Positions 17,375 to 25,120 of a DNA stretch of 45,716 nt are shown piece after piece. The translations under genes and the position numbers were made by a program. This DNA is from Collinsella sp. (lineage in GTDB: Bacteria; Actinomycetota; Coriobacteriia; Coriobacteriales; Coriobacteriaceae), in the NCBI GenBank assembly GCA_019419505.1, contig DXZS01000013.1:1-45716 (forward strand). Direction: 5' to 3'. Position 1 is the first letter of the stretch. The number at the start of each line of letters is the position of its first letter. Under the pieces are notes generated by a model that made no database searches, had not been told where the DNA came from, and worked only from the letters and a program-made list of their open reading frames with translations.

Positions 17375-17457
17375 CCGATACATACTGTCTGGCGAATCAT
17401 TTGTCAATGAATTCGGTGAACGGTAGTAAATACCGTTCAAGCGTATGTATGTATCGG
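17375..17457 (+). ncRNA. Candidate structured leader (three-way junction) of the sialic-acid operon
   Basis: Three nested stems can be seen. P1 is an exact 11-bp pairing, CCGATACATAC (17375-17385) with GTATGTATCGG (17447-17457). P2 is CGAAT-CATT, a TGTC loop and AATG-A-ATTCG (17393-17415, one bulge). P3 is an exact 9-bp pairing, TGAACGGTA with TACCGTTCA (17417-17439), around GTAAA. Junction strands are 7, 1 and 7 nt. A further hairpin, GGGGGCAC/GTGCTCCC, lies at 17524-17545 just before the ribosome site. The layout fits a cis-regulatory RNA. The P3 and P1 repeats could instead be DNA operators. I do not recognise a known riboswitch class: the short loops and junctions do not fit the purine class. 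Confidence 0.45.
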
Positions 17458-17575
17458 TCGCCGAGCGCGGCACCTCAGTTGGGTTCGTCGGTAGGTAAGG
17501 TATATATCGTCCGCAAGTTGCGCGGGGGCACGTCTAGGTGCTCCCGAGTAAGATTCTCTATTGATAGGAGAAGAC

Positions 17576-19189
17576 ATGGCCATCATCAACAAGGGTATGT
17601 CCAGGCGTTCGTTCCTCGGCCTCACCGGCAGCGTCGCTGCTGTCGCCGGCCTTGGTCTCACTGGCTGCGGTGGCAGCTCTAGCGACGAGGGTTCCGCTTC
17701 CGGCTCCACCGATTCCGCCAACCGTGGCGGCGGCGTGATCACCGCTGGTTCCGCTTACGCTCCGTCCAGCTTCGATCCCGCCAGCACCGGCTCCGCTGTG
17801 GGCCTGGGTGCTAACTGGCACGTCGTCGAGGGCCTCTACGGCATCGATTACCACGACTACAGCACCTTCAACGAGCTCGCCACCGACGATCCCAAGTCTG
17901 TGGACGACACCACTTTCGAGGTCACCATCCGCAAGGGCGCCAAGTTCTCCGATGGCACCGAGGTCACCGCTGACGATGTCGTTGCCTCCTACACCGCTTG
18001 CGCCGCTTCCGCTACCTATGCTCCGTTCTTCCAGCCCTTCGAGTCCATCGAGGCCAAGGACGCCAGCACCGTGACGGTCAAGACTAAGGTCCCCAACTTC
18101 TCCCTGCTCAAGGATCGTCTGGCCATCGTCCGCGTTACCCCGGCCACCCAGACCGAGGAGGATCGCGCCAAGCAGCCGATCGGTTCCGGCCCCTGGATGT
18201 ACGACTCTATCTCCGATACCGAGATCACCCTGGTTCCCAACCCCGAGTACAACGGTGAGTATGCTGCCGAGGATAAGAAGATCCAGTACAGCATCCTGAC
18301 CGACCCCACCGCTCGCGTTACCGCTCAGCAGGAGGGCTCCACGCTCGTTATGGAGCTCGTTACCGCTGACGCCGTCGACCAGCTCGAGAGCGCCGGCTGC
18401 AAGATCGATAACGTTCAGGGTTTCGGCACCCGCTTCATCATGTTCAACGTCGCCAAGGAGCCTTGGAACAACGTCAAGGTCCGTCAGGCTGTCATGTATG
18501 CGCTCGACACCGAGAAGATGGTCAGCAACACCTTCGCCGGCCTTGCCACCGCTGCCAGCTGCTACCTGCCCAAGAGCTTCACCAACTATCATGAGGCTTC
18601 CACGGTGTACAAGACCGACACCAAGAAGGCTAAGAAGCTCATCGAGGAGTCTGGCATCACCCCGGGTGCCATCACCCTGCGCACCACCGACAACGAGCAG
18701 ATTAAGGGCATGGCCGCCCAGGTCAAGAACGACCTCGACGCTCTCGGCTTCGATGTGACCATCCAGACCGATACCTCGCCGGCCACCTACGCCGCCATCG
18801 ACGGCGGCGAGGCCTACGATATCCTCCTTGCCCCTGGCGATCCTTCCTGCTTCGGCGCCGACCCCGACCTGCTGCTCAACTGGTGGTACGGCGACAACGT
18901 CTGGATGCAGACCCGTTGCCCGTGGAAGGAGTCCGCTGAGTGGCAGAAGCTCCACGGTCTCATGGACGAGGCTCTTGCCGCCGAGGGCGACGAGCAGCAG
19001 AAGAAGTGGAACGAGTGTTTCGACATCATTGCCGACAACGCCGTTCTGTACCCCGTTGTCCACGTCAAGACCGTCTCCGCTTCTTGGGACGATCCGTCCA
19101 CTGCGCCCAATGGCGAGGCCCTCGATGGTTTCAAGGGCATCGGCACGACGAGCATGTCCTTCAGGGGCGTTGCGACCGTCAAGGCGTAA
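17576..19189 (+). CDS. ABC transporter substrate-binding lipoprotein, SBP_bac_5 family (probable sialic-acid binder)
   Basis: Extracytoplasmic solute receptor tethered to the membrane. The 537-residue protein begins with a twin-arginine motif (SRRSFLG, residues 9-15), a hydrophobic stretch and a lipobox ending at C31 (LTGC), then a Ser/Gly-rich linker and an oligopeptide-binding-type fold. Family members bind peptides, nickel or sugars. The downstream sialic-acid genes suggest sialic acid, as in the Opp-like SatABCD system of Haemophilus ducreyi. The ATG at 17576 follows AGGAG. Codon use is strongly biased (GCC, GTC, TCC), as in the glycolysis genes here, suggesting high expression. A hairpin after the gene probably favours this transcript segment over the permease genes. 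Confidence 0.85.
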   Translation: MAIINKGMSRRSFLGLTGSVAAVAGLGLTGCGGSSSDEGSASGSTDSANRGGGVITAGSAYAPSSFDPASTGSAVGLGANWHVVEGLYGIDYHDYSTFNELATDDPKSVDDTTFEVTIRKGAKFSDGTEVTADDVVASYTACAASATYAPFFQPFESIEAKDASTVTVKTKVPNFSLLKDRLAIVRVTPATQTEEDRAKQPIGSGPWMYDSISDTEITLVPNPEYNGEYAAEDKKIQYSILTDPTARVTAQQEGSTLVMELVTADAVDQLESAGCKIDNVQGFGTRFIMFNVAKEPWNNVKVRQAVMYALDTEKMVSNTFAGLATAASCYLPKSFTNYHEASTVYKTDTKKAKKLIEESGITPGAITLRTTDNEQIKGMAAQVKNDLDALGFDVTIQTDTSPATYAAIDGGEAYDILLAPGDPSCFGADPDLLLNWWYGDNVWMQTRCPWKESAEWQKLHGLMDEALAAEGDEQQKKWNECFDIIADNAVLYPVVHVKTVSASWDDPSTAPNGEALDGFKGIGTTSMSFRGVATVKA

Positions 19190-19251
19190 GACTCGCTTGA
19201 GTCTATATGCAGGATGTCGGTCGTTGGGACCGTATCCTCATAGTTGAAACA

Positions 19252-19285
19252 AAGACCCGGGCGGCAACGATGTCGCTCGGGTCTT
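19252..19285 (+). promoter_or_regulatory. Intercistronic hairpin after the binding-protein gene
   Basis: A stem of about 12 bp, AAGACCCGGGCG with the matching arm ending CGGGTCTT (19274-19285), includes one G-U pair and has no run of T behind it. Such a hairpin between a receptor gene and its permease genes usually stabilises the upstream message or attenuates read-through. Confidence 0.6.
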
Positions 19286-19346
19286 GTAATGAGTATCCGT
19301 ACTCATATACCAGTTGGTCCTACCGACAAAAGAAAGGGGAGAGAAC

Positions 19347-20303
19347 GTGAACAACTTGCTACGTTTGATTGGAAGGCGTCTTGTGGCGCTGCCGATCATG
19401 GCATTGGGCGTCACCGTCCTGGTGTTCTTCCTTATGTCGTTCTCCAAGACCGACCCCGCCTACACGGCGTTGGGTGACGGTGCCTCGCCCGAGGCGGTTG
19501 CCGAGTACCATGAGAAGTATGGTCTGGACGACCCCTGGCCCGTGCGCTACGTGCGCTATATGGGCGATTTGATCCATGGCGACATGGGCACCTATGGTGC
19601 TGCTCGCAACTCCGTTGCCAAGCGCATCTCCACGGCCCTGCCCGTCACGATGCAGCTGACCTTCATCGGTCTTGCCATCGGTGCGGTCGTTTCGTTTTTG
19701 CTCGGCGTCATCGCGGCACTGTATCGCGACAAATGGCCGGACCAAGTAATCCGTGTCTTTTCCATCGCCGGCTTGGCAACCCCGTCGTTCTGGCTTGCCG
19801 TTCTGTTGATCCTGCTGTTCTCTTCCTACCTTAAGGTGCTCCCGGCATCGGGTGCTCTGCCTCACTTCACCACGAATCCGGTTGGCTATCTGGGGCGTAT
19901 GATCATGCCCGCTATCGCCTTGGCATTTCCGCTGACGGGCCAGATGACTCGTATCGTGCGTACCGCCATGGTCGAGGAGCTCGACAAGGATTATGTCCGT
20001 ATGGCTCGCGGCGCCGGCGTTCCCGAGAAGGTCGTCGTCGGCATCAACGTTCTTCGCAATGCGCTGATCACCCCGGTCACCACCCTCGGTCTTAAGATCG
20101 GTTACCTCATGGGCGGCGCCGTCGTCATCGAGGTTATCTTCAACCTCCCCGGCATGGGCACCGCGATTCTGCAGGGCGTTCAGGGCAACGAGGCGAACCT
20201 GGTTCAGGGCGTCGTCATCGTCGTTGCTCTTGCCTTCATCATCATCAACATCGTGGTTGACATGCTCTACCTGCTCATCAACCCGCGCATCAGGACGGTG
20301 TAG
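19347..20303 (+). CDS. ABC transporter permease, DppB/OppB type
   Basis: Inner-membrane channel subunit of an Opp/Dpp-type importer, 318 residues with six predicted membrane helices. The cytoplasmic EAA-type loop is seen as DYVRMARGAGVPEKVVVGINVLRNALIT. The GTG at 19347 is preceded by AAAGGGGAGAG. The frame stays open to 19314 but the earlier part lies in the leader after the hairpin. It is followed three bases later by the DppC-ATPase fusion gene. The likely substrate is sialic acid or an acetylated form, inferred from the operon. Confidence 0.92.
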   Translation: MNNLLRLIGRRLVALPIMALGVTVLVFFLMSFSKTDPAYTALGDGASPEAVAEYHEKYGLDDPWPVRYVRYMGDLIHGDMGTYGAARNSVAKRISTALPVTMQLTFIGLAIGAVVSFLLGVIAALYRDKWPDQVIRVFSIAGLATPSFWLAVLLILLFSSYLKVLPASGALPHFTTNPVGYLGRMIMPAIALAFPLTGQMTRIVRTAMVEELDKDYVRMARGAGVPEKVVVGINVLRNALITPVTTLGLKIGYLMGGAVVIEVIFNLPGMGTAILQGVQGNEANLVQGVVIVVALAFIIINIVVDMLYLLINPRIRTV

Positions 20304-20306
20304 ATT

Positions 20307-22322
20307 ATGGTAAAGATTCGAGAGAAGCAAACCGAGCAGCTCGAGAAGGCTGCCTCCAAGGGGCTCAAGCTCGGTGGCTGGAAGAAGATGACGCTGTCTT
20401 CTAAGATTGCCGCCGTCGTGCTGGTGCTGGTCGCCCTGACTGCGATTCTGGCGCCCCTTCTTGCCCCCTATAGCCCGGTCGAGATCTTTACGGCTCGCCA
20501 GGCTCCCGGCAACGGATTTATCTTCGGTACCGACGATAAGGGTCGCGACATTCTGTCGCGTATGCTCTACGGTGGTCGTTACTCGCTGATTATCGGCTTT
20601 GGCGCCACCGCCATGGCTCTGGTCTGCGGCTCGGTCGTGGGCGCCCTTGCAGCGGTTTCGCGCAAGGCCGTCTCCGAGACGATCATGCGTATCTTGGACA
20701 TCATCATGTCCATCCCGGGCATCGCCCTCGCGGCCGTCTTCGTCTCCATCCTGGGCAACTCCGTGCCGTCGATCATCTTCGCCATCGGCTTTATGTACAC
20801 TCCGCAGATTGCCCGTATCGTACGCGCCAATATCGTGTCCGAGTACGGCGAGGACTATGTCCGCGCGGTCATCGTTTCCGGCGCCAAGGCTCCGTGGATT
20901 TTGATCAAGCATGTTCTGCGTAACTGCATCGCCCCGATCATGGTCTTCACCGTTACCCTGGTCGCCGACGCCATCATCTTCGAGGCCTCGCTGACCTTCA
21001 TCGGCGCTGGTATCCAGGAGCCCACCGCTACCTGGGGCAACATCCTCGCCGACGCCCGCGGCGGCGTGCTCGCCGGCCGTTGGTGGCAGGCGCTGTTCCC
21101 GGGCCTAGCCATCATGATCACCTGCCTGGCGCTCAACATCCTCTCCGAGGGCATTACCGACGCCATGGCCGCTGCTCCCTCCGCTGCCCTGGATCCTACC
21201 GATTCCTCCAAGCGTCGCGAGGCCGACCTGCTGGTCTCCGACCCCGTTCGCGCCTACAAGGAGCAGGCCCAGTCCCTCTCCGCTCGCCTTGGCGCCCTGC
21301 GCGATGTCGAGCTCAAGCGTGACGATCGCCACGTGCCCGACGAGTCCGTTGAGCCGATTCTCTCGGTCCGTGACTTCTGCATCCAGTTTGAGCATCACGG
21401 TGATATCAACGTCGTCGACCATGTCAACTTTGACGTTCGTCCTGGTCAGACCATGGGCCTGGTGGGCGAGTCCGGTTGCGGTAAGTCCATCACCACGCTG
21501 GCCATCATGGGCCTGACCGACGATGACGAGCATCTTTCCGGCGAGGTTCTCTGGGAGGGTCGCGACCTGCTCAAGATGAGCAAGAAGGAGTGGTTCGGCC
21601 TGCGCGGTACCGATATCGCTATGGTCTATCAGGACGCCCTGTCCTCGCTCAACCCCTCCATGCTCATCTCTGCCCAGATGAAGCAGCTCACCAAGCGCGG
21701 CGGAACCCGCAGCGCCGAGGAGCTCTTGGAGCTCGTCGGCCTCGATCCCAAGCGCACGCTCGAGAGCTATCCGCACGAGCTTTCCGGCGGCCAGCGTCAG
21801 CGCGTCCTGATCGCTATGGCCCTTACCCGCGACCCCAAGCTGGTCATCTGCGACGAGCCCACGACCGCTCTGGACGTTACCGTCCAGAAGCAGGTCATCA
21901 AGCTGCTCAATGATCTTCAGGCCAAGCTCGGCTTTGCCATGATCTTCGTTTCGCATGACCTGGCTCTGGTCGCCGAGGTTGCCCATAACATCACGGTTAT
22001 GTACGCCGGTCAGGTTATCGAGCAGGCACCCACCAAGGAGCTGCTCACTAACCCGATCCACGAGTACACCCGCGGTCTTCTGGGTTCCGTTCTGTCCATC
22101 GAGAGCGGTTCGGGCCGCCTGCACCAGGTGCCCGGCGCCGTTCCGAGCCCGCGCGATTTCCCCAAGGGCGATCGCTTCGCGCCCCGCTCGAGCCATCCGC
22201 GTATTGGCCTGGACACCCGTCCGGTCTTCAAGCGCGTGCCCGGCACCGAGCACTTCTATTCCGAGCTCCCCGACGAGGTGCTCAAGGCAAATGGTTTGAC
22301 CCCTCACGCGGAGGTGATGTAG
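20307..22322 (+). CDS. Fused ABC permease (DppC type) and ATPase (DppD type)
   Basis: One 671-residue polypeptide carries two transporter subunits. Residues 1-290 are a DppC-type permease with an N-terminal cytoplasmic tail, the FGTDDKGRDILSRMLYGGR block and an EAA-type loop at about 190-211. A charged linker follows (about 296-350). Residues 350-671 are an ABC ATPase with Walker A GESGCGKS (387-394), signature LSGGQ (492-496) and Walker B ending DEPTT (516-520). The usual cysteine-rich C-terminal oligopeptide-transporter tail is altered: the segment FAPRSSHP lacks the cysteines seen in OppD of the second transporter in this window. Permease-ATPase fusions are known in Dpp-like systems, so this is unlikely to be a sequencing artefact. 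It works with the 22323 ATPase. Confidence 0.92.
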   Translation: MVKIREKQTEQLEKAASKGLKLGGWKKMTLSSKIAAVVLVLVALTAILAPLLAPYSPVEIFTARQAPGNGFIFGTDDKGRDILSRMLYGGRYSLIIGFGATAMALVCGSVVGALAAVSRKAVSETIMRILDIIMSIPGIALAAVFVSILGNSVPSIIFAIGFMYTPQIARIVRANIVSEYGEDYVRAVIVSGAKAPWILIKHVLRNCIAPIMVFTVTLVADAIIFEASLTFIGAGIQEPTATWGNILADARGGVLAGRWWQALFPGLAIMITCLALNILSEGITDAMAAAPSAALDPTDSSKRREADLLVSDPVRAYKEQAQSLSARLGALRDVELKRDDRHVPDESVEPILSVRDFCIQFEHHGDINVVDHVNFDVRPGQTMGLVGESGCGKSITTLAIMGLTDDDEHLSGEVLWEGRDLLKMSKKEWFGLRGTDIAMVYQDALSSLNPSMLISAQMKQLTKRGGTRSAEELLELVGLDPKRTLESYPHELSGGQRQRVLIAMALTRDPKLVICDEPTTALDVTVQKQVIKLLNDLQAKLGFAMIFVSHDLALVAEVAHNITVMYAGQVIEQAPTKELLTNPIHEYTRGLLGSVLSIESGSGRLHQVPGAVPSPRDFPKGDRFAPRSSHPRIGLDTRPVFKRVPGTEHFYSELPDEVLKANGLTPHAEVM

Positions 22323-23150
22323 ATGAGCGAGACCGCAGTCAACGGCGTCGAGCCGATCATCTTCCTTGATGACGTCCACGTCACCTTTAGGACCCGTACC
22401 GGCTCGATTCTGCACCCCAACCTGGTTCACGCCGTCCAGGGTGTAACGATTAAGCTCATGCCCGGTCAGACGATCGGCATCGTCGGCGAGTCCGGTTGCG
22501 GTAAGTCCACCACTGCCAACGTCATGTGCGGCCTGCAGGCCCCCACGAGTGGCAAGGTCTACTTTAAGGGCAAGGACGTTACCAAACGTACCGCCGAGGA
22601 CCGTCGCCACATGGGTCGCGTCATCTCGGTCGTGTTCCAGAACCCGGCCACGGCGCTCAACCCCCGCATGGTCGTTCGCGAGCAGCTGCTCGACCCCATG
22701 CGCGTCCACAACCTGGGTACCGAGGCCGAGCAGGAGAAGCGCGTCAAGGAGCTTTTGGAGCTCACCGGTCTGCCCAGCTCCGCCGCCGAGGTTCTTCCCG
22801 GCCAGCTTTCGGGCGGCCAGCGTCAGCGCGTCGCAATTGCCCGTGCCCTGTCGCTGAACCCCGATGCCATCATCGCCGACGAGCCCACCTCGGCTCTGGA
22901 CGTTTCGGTCCGCGCGCAGATTCTCAACCTGTTGACCGACCTTAAGAAGGAGCTCGGCCTGGCCATGGTGTTCATCAGCCATGACATCCAGACGGTCCGC
23001 TATATCTCTGACGACATCATCGTTATGAATGGCGGCAAGATCGTCGAGCAGGGCGAGGCCAAGCAGGTCTTCCAGCACCCCCAGGACCCCTACACCAAGA
23101 TGCTGCTCGGCGCTGCGCCGTCGCTGCTGCACCCCAAGCTCGGCGAGTAG
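22323..23150 (+). CDS. ABC transporter ATPase, DppF/OppF type
   Basis: Second nucleotide-binding subunit of the same importer, 275 residues. It shows Walker A GESGCGKST, Q-loop VVFQNPATALNPRM, signature LSGGQRQRVAIARAL, Walker B ending DEPTSALD and the switch histidine in FISHD. The protein stops soon after the ATPase core and lacks the C-terminal cysteine-containing tail common in OppF. Its ATG directly follows the stop of the fusion gene, and the ribosome site GGAGG is inside that gene, so translation is coupled. A perfect 11-bp hairpin follows the stop codon. Confidence 0.92.
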   Translation: MSETAVNGVEPIIFLDDVHVTFRTRTGSILHPNLVHAVQGVTIKLMPGQTIGIVGESGCGKSTTANVMCGLQAPTSGKVYFKGKDVTKRTAEDRRHMGRVISVVFQNPATALNPRMVVREQLLDPMRVHNLGTEAEQEKRVKELLELTGLPSSAAEVLPGQLSGGQRQRVAIARALSLNPDAIIADEPTSALDVSVRAQILNLLTDLKKELGLAMVFISHDIQTVRYISDDIIVMNGGKIVEQGEAKQVFQHPQDPYTKMLLGAAPSLLHPKLGE

Positions 23151-23166
23151 CCTCGCTTTCCCTCCC

Positions 23167-23194
23167 GTGCGCCCGGCCCCCTTGCCGGGCGCAC
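23167..23194 (+). promoter_or_regulatory. Intercistronic hairpin between transporter and esterase genes
   Basis: A perfect 11-bp stem, GTGCGCCCGGC (23167-23177) with GCCGGGCGCAC (23184-23194), has a 6-nt loop and no T-run. It probably acts as an RNA-stability element or partial terminator. Confidence 0.65.
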
Positions 23195-23230
23195 CTCCGT
23201 TGCGATTTCGAAAGGTTGGGTTCACGAGCC

Positions 23231-24208
23231 ATGCCAAGTGCTCAGGAGCTACAACATCAATTTGGTGAATATCGAGGCGCCATGCCCCGTCCATCAGATT
23301 TCGATCTCTTTTGGAAGGATCGCATGGCCGAGGCCGACGCCGTCGGGCTTGACTACGCGATCGAGACGGCATCGGCCACCGATGCCGCGACCTGCCAGCT
23401 TTTCGACCTCTGGTATACCGGTATGTGTGGCGCTCGCCTGCATGCCAAGTACCTTAAACCCTTCTCGGACGAGCCCGTGCCATTGGTACTTCAGTTCCAT
23501 GGGTATCCGGGTGCAAGCCGCAGCTGGTTTGAGCAGGCGTCGTTTGCGGGCATGGGCATGGCACTCATCGCCCTCGACTGCCCCGGCCAAGGAGGTCCCT
23601 CCGAGGACATTGGTGGATTTGAGGGCACAACGGTTGCCGGGCATATCGTCGCCGGTATCGACGGCGACCCGGCCAACCTCTACTATGTCCGCTTGCACCA
23701 AGATATTCGCATCCTGTGCCGTATCGTTCGCGAGCTCGAGGGCATCGATCTTGCCCGTGTGTTTGTGAACGGCGCGTCGCAGGGCGGCGGTTTGGGCATT
23801 GCGACCTGTGCACTTAACAGCGAGCTTATCAATCGCGCCGCCATCCTCTATCCCTTCCTGTCAGATTTCCGCCTGGTCTGGGATTTGGATGCCGACGACA
23901 TTGCCTACGAGGGCCTGCGCTATTGGTCTCGCTGGTTTGACGAGGACTCGACTCGTATTGACGAAGCCTATGCCAAGCTGGCGTACTTCGATTCCAAGAA
24001 CTTTGCCCCTATGGTCAAATGCCCCGTGCTGTTTGGCACCGGCACAGCCGATATCGTCTGTCCGCCAGCGACGCAGTTTGCGGTCTATAACAATCTGACC
24101 TGCGAAAAGCGTCATGAGTTCTTTGAAGGCTTTGGCCACGAGGAGATTCAGGATTTTGACGATCTGATCATTCCGTTTTTCTGCAAGGGAGGGGAGACTC
24201 ATGTCTAA
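23231..24208 (+). CDS. CE7 family acetylesterase (acetyl xylan esterase/cephalosporin-C deacetylase type), probable sialate O-acetylesterase
   Basis: Cytosolic alpha/beta-hydrolase that removes O-acetyl groups from sugars, 325 residues. The full catalytic triad of the AXE1/CE7 family is visible: nucleophile S183 in GASQGGG, D274 in GTADIVCPPATQF, and H303 in GFGHE. The oxyanion region is QFHGYPGAS (88-96). There is no signal peptide, so it acts on imported substrate. In this operon, between a sialic-acid-type importer and the lyase, removal of O-acetyl groups from sialic acid is the natural role. CE7-type genes occur in sialic-acid loci of other Gram-positive bacteria. The start is uncertain: ATG at 23231 gives the better N-terminus, but the GAAAGG site is about 15 bases away. 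TTG at 23216 is the alternative. Confidence 0.85.
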   Translation: MPSAQELQHQFGEYRGAMPRPSDFDLFWKDRMAEADAVGLDYAIETASATDAATCQLFDLWYTGMCGARLHAKYLKPFSDEPVPLVLQFHGYPGASRSWFEQASFAGMGMALIALDCPGQGGPSEDIGGFEGTTVAGHIVAGIDGDPANLYYVRLHQDIRILCRIVRELEGIDLARVFVNGASQGGGLGIATCALNSELINRAAILYPFLSDFRLVWDLDADDIAYEGLRYWSRWFDEDSTRIDEAYAKLAYFDSKNFAPMVKCPVLFGTGTADIVCPPATQFAVYNNLTCEKRHEFFEGFGHEEIQDFDDLIIPFFCKGGETHV

Positions 24209-25052
24209 GTGCGAGAGCAATGTTGACGAGCTGATTGTCCCCGGACTCGTGGGAATTCCTGGAACGGTTTCGTCAAGGCTCGCAGAATATCGGGACTGGC
24301 GCGGTGATGTCCAAGCAGATGTTTCTGATTTAGAGACATGCGCTTCGAATCTTAAGATTCAAGGCCTGGCCATTACGGCGATTGACTTTGTTAACCCCTG
24401 CGCCCGTTACTCGGAGGTGTCCTTTGAGCGCGGTGACGATGCGATTCACGCTCGTTTGATCGAGCCTGTCGGTCGTGCCCGAGTATCTGAGCGCGTGCCG
24501 TTGTGCCTGATGTTCCACGACATCGATCGGCCTGTGCGCGGCTGGCATCACATGACGAGATTTGCCGCCATGGGGTATGCCGTCCTCGCGCTGGATGACG
24601 ATGTTGCTGGTGCGGACGACCTGCAGCGGGAGATTTCTTCGCCCGCTTTTGTCGAGCGCGTCCGTTGGGGTTGCGCGCTGGCGAAGGTGGCGCGCAATCT
24701 TGATGGCATGGACCCCGACCGCATCTTTGCATGGGGCGAGGGTCTTGGCGGCGGAGTCACGCTGGCGGTTTCTGCTCTGGACGAGCGGGGCCTCGCCTGC
24801 ACGGCGGTTGCCAATCCGCTTCCTGGCGGCCTCGAGGCGCTGTCGTCTCGGGTGCGCGGATCGGTGCTCATGGGCACATCGCTTATGGATACCGTGAGCG
24901 ATCCCAAGGATCAGTTTGCCGTATTCAACGGTCTTGAGTGTGACCGGAGGCATATCATCTATGCAAAATACGCTCACGAGCGCATCAATGCGTTCGAAAA
25001 CGAAGTCGTCGACTTTTTTAACCAAACGTTCTACTCGTGTTCTTTGGCCTAG
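24201..25052 (+). CDS. Inactive paralogue of the CE7 esterase (pseudoenzyme)
   Basis: The 283-residue protein aligns by eye with the preceding esterase but has lost the nucleophile. FVNGASQGGG becomes FAWGEGLGGG, so serine is replaced by G181. The oxyanion HGYPG becomes HDIDR. The acid D230 (in LMDTVSDPKDQFAVFN) and H259 (in KYAHE) sit where the triad partners would be. The N-terminal region is diverged and shorter than in the active copy. It overlaps the active gene by 8 bases (ATGTCTAA) behind a GGGAGGGGAG site, so the two are made together. CE7 enzymes form oligomers, so this may be a structural or regulatory partner, or a sugar-binding protein. It is intact, with no frameshift, and codon use is somewhat less biased than in its neighbours. 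Confidence 0.75.
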   Translation: MSKCESNVDELIVPGLVGIPGTVSSRLAEYRDWRGDVQADVSDLETCASNLKIQGLAITAIDFVNPCARYSEVSFERGDDAIHARLIEPVGRARVSERVPLCLMFHDIDRPVRGWHHMTRFAAMGYAVLALDDDVAGADDLQREISSPAFVERVRWGCALAKVARNLDGMDPDRIFAWGEGLGGGVTLAVSALDERGLACTAVANPLPGGLEALSSRVRGSVLMGTSLMDTVSDPKDQFAVFNGLECDRRHIIYAKYAHERINAFENEVVDFFNQTFYSCSLA

Positions 25053-25120
25053 ACGGCCTGGACACTGCCAACAAGAGTGGGTGGCATAGGGTCGCCCGCC
25101 AGACAGCTAAGGAGATTCTT

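Noticed and set aside
17375..17457. Purine-type riboswitch
   Set aside because: It is also a three-way junction, but the loops here are 4-5 nt instead of 7, and the junction sequences do not match that class.
17558..19063. 500-codon open frame antisense to the SBP gene
   Set aside because: It mirrors the strong codon bias of the plus-strand gene, is low-complexity (Gly/Val/Leu-rich) and has no ribosome site.
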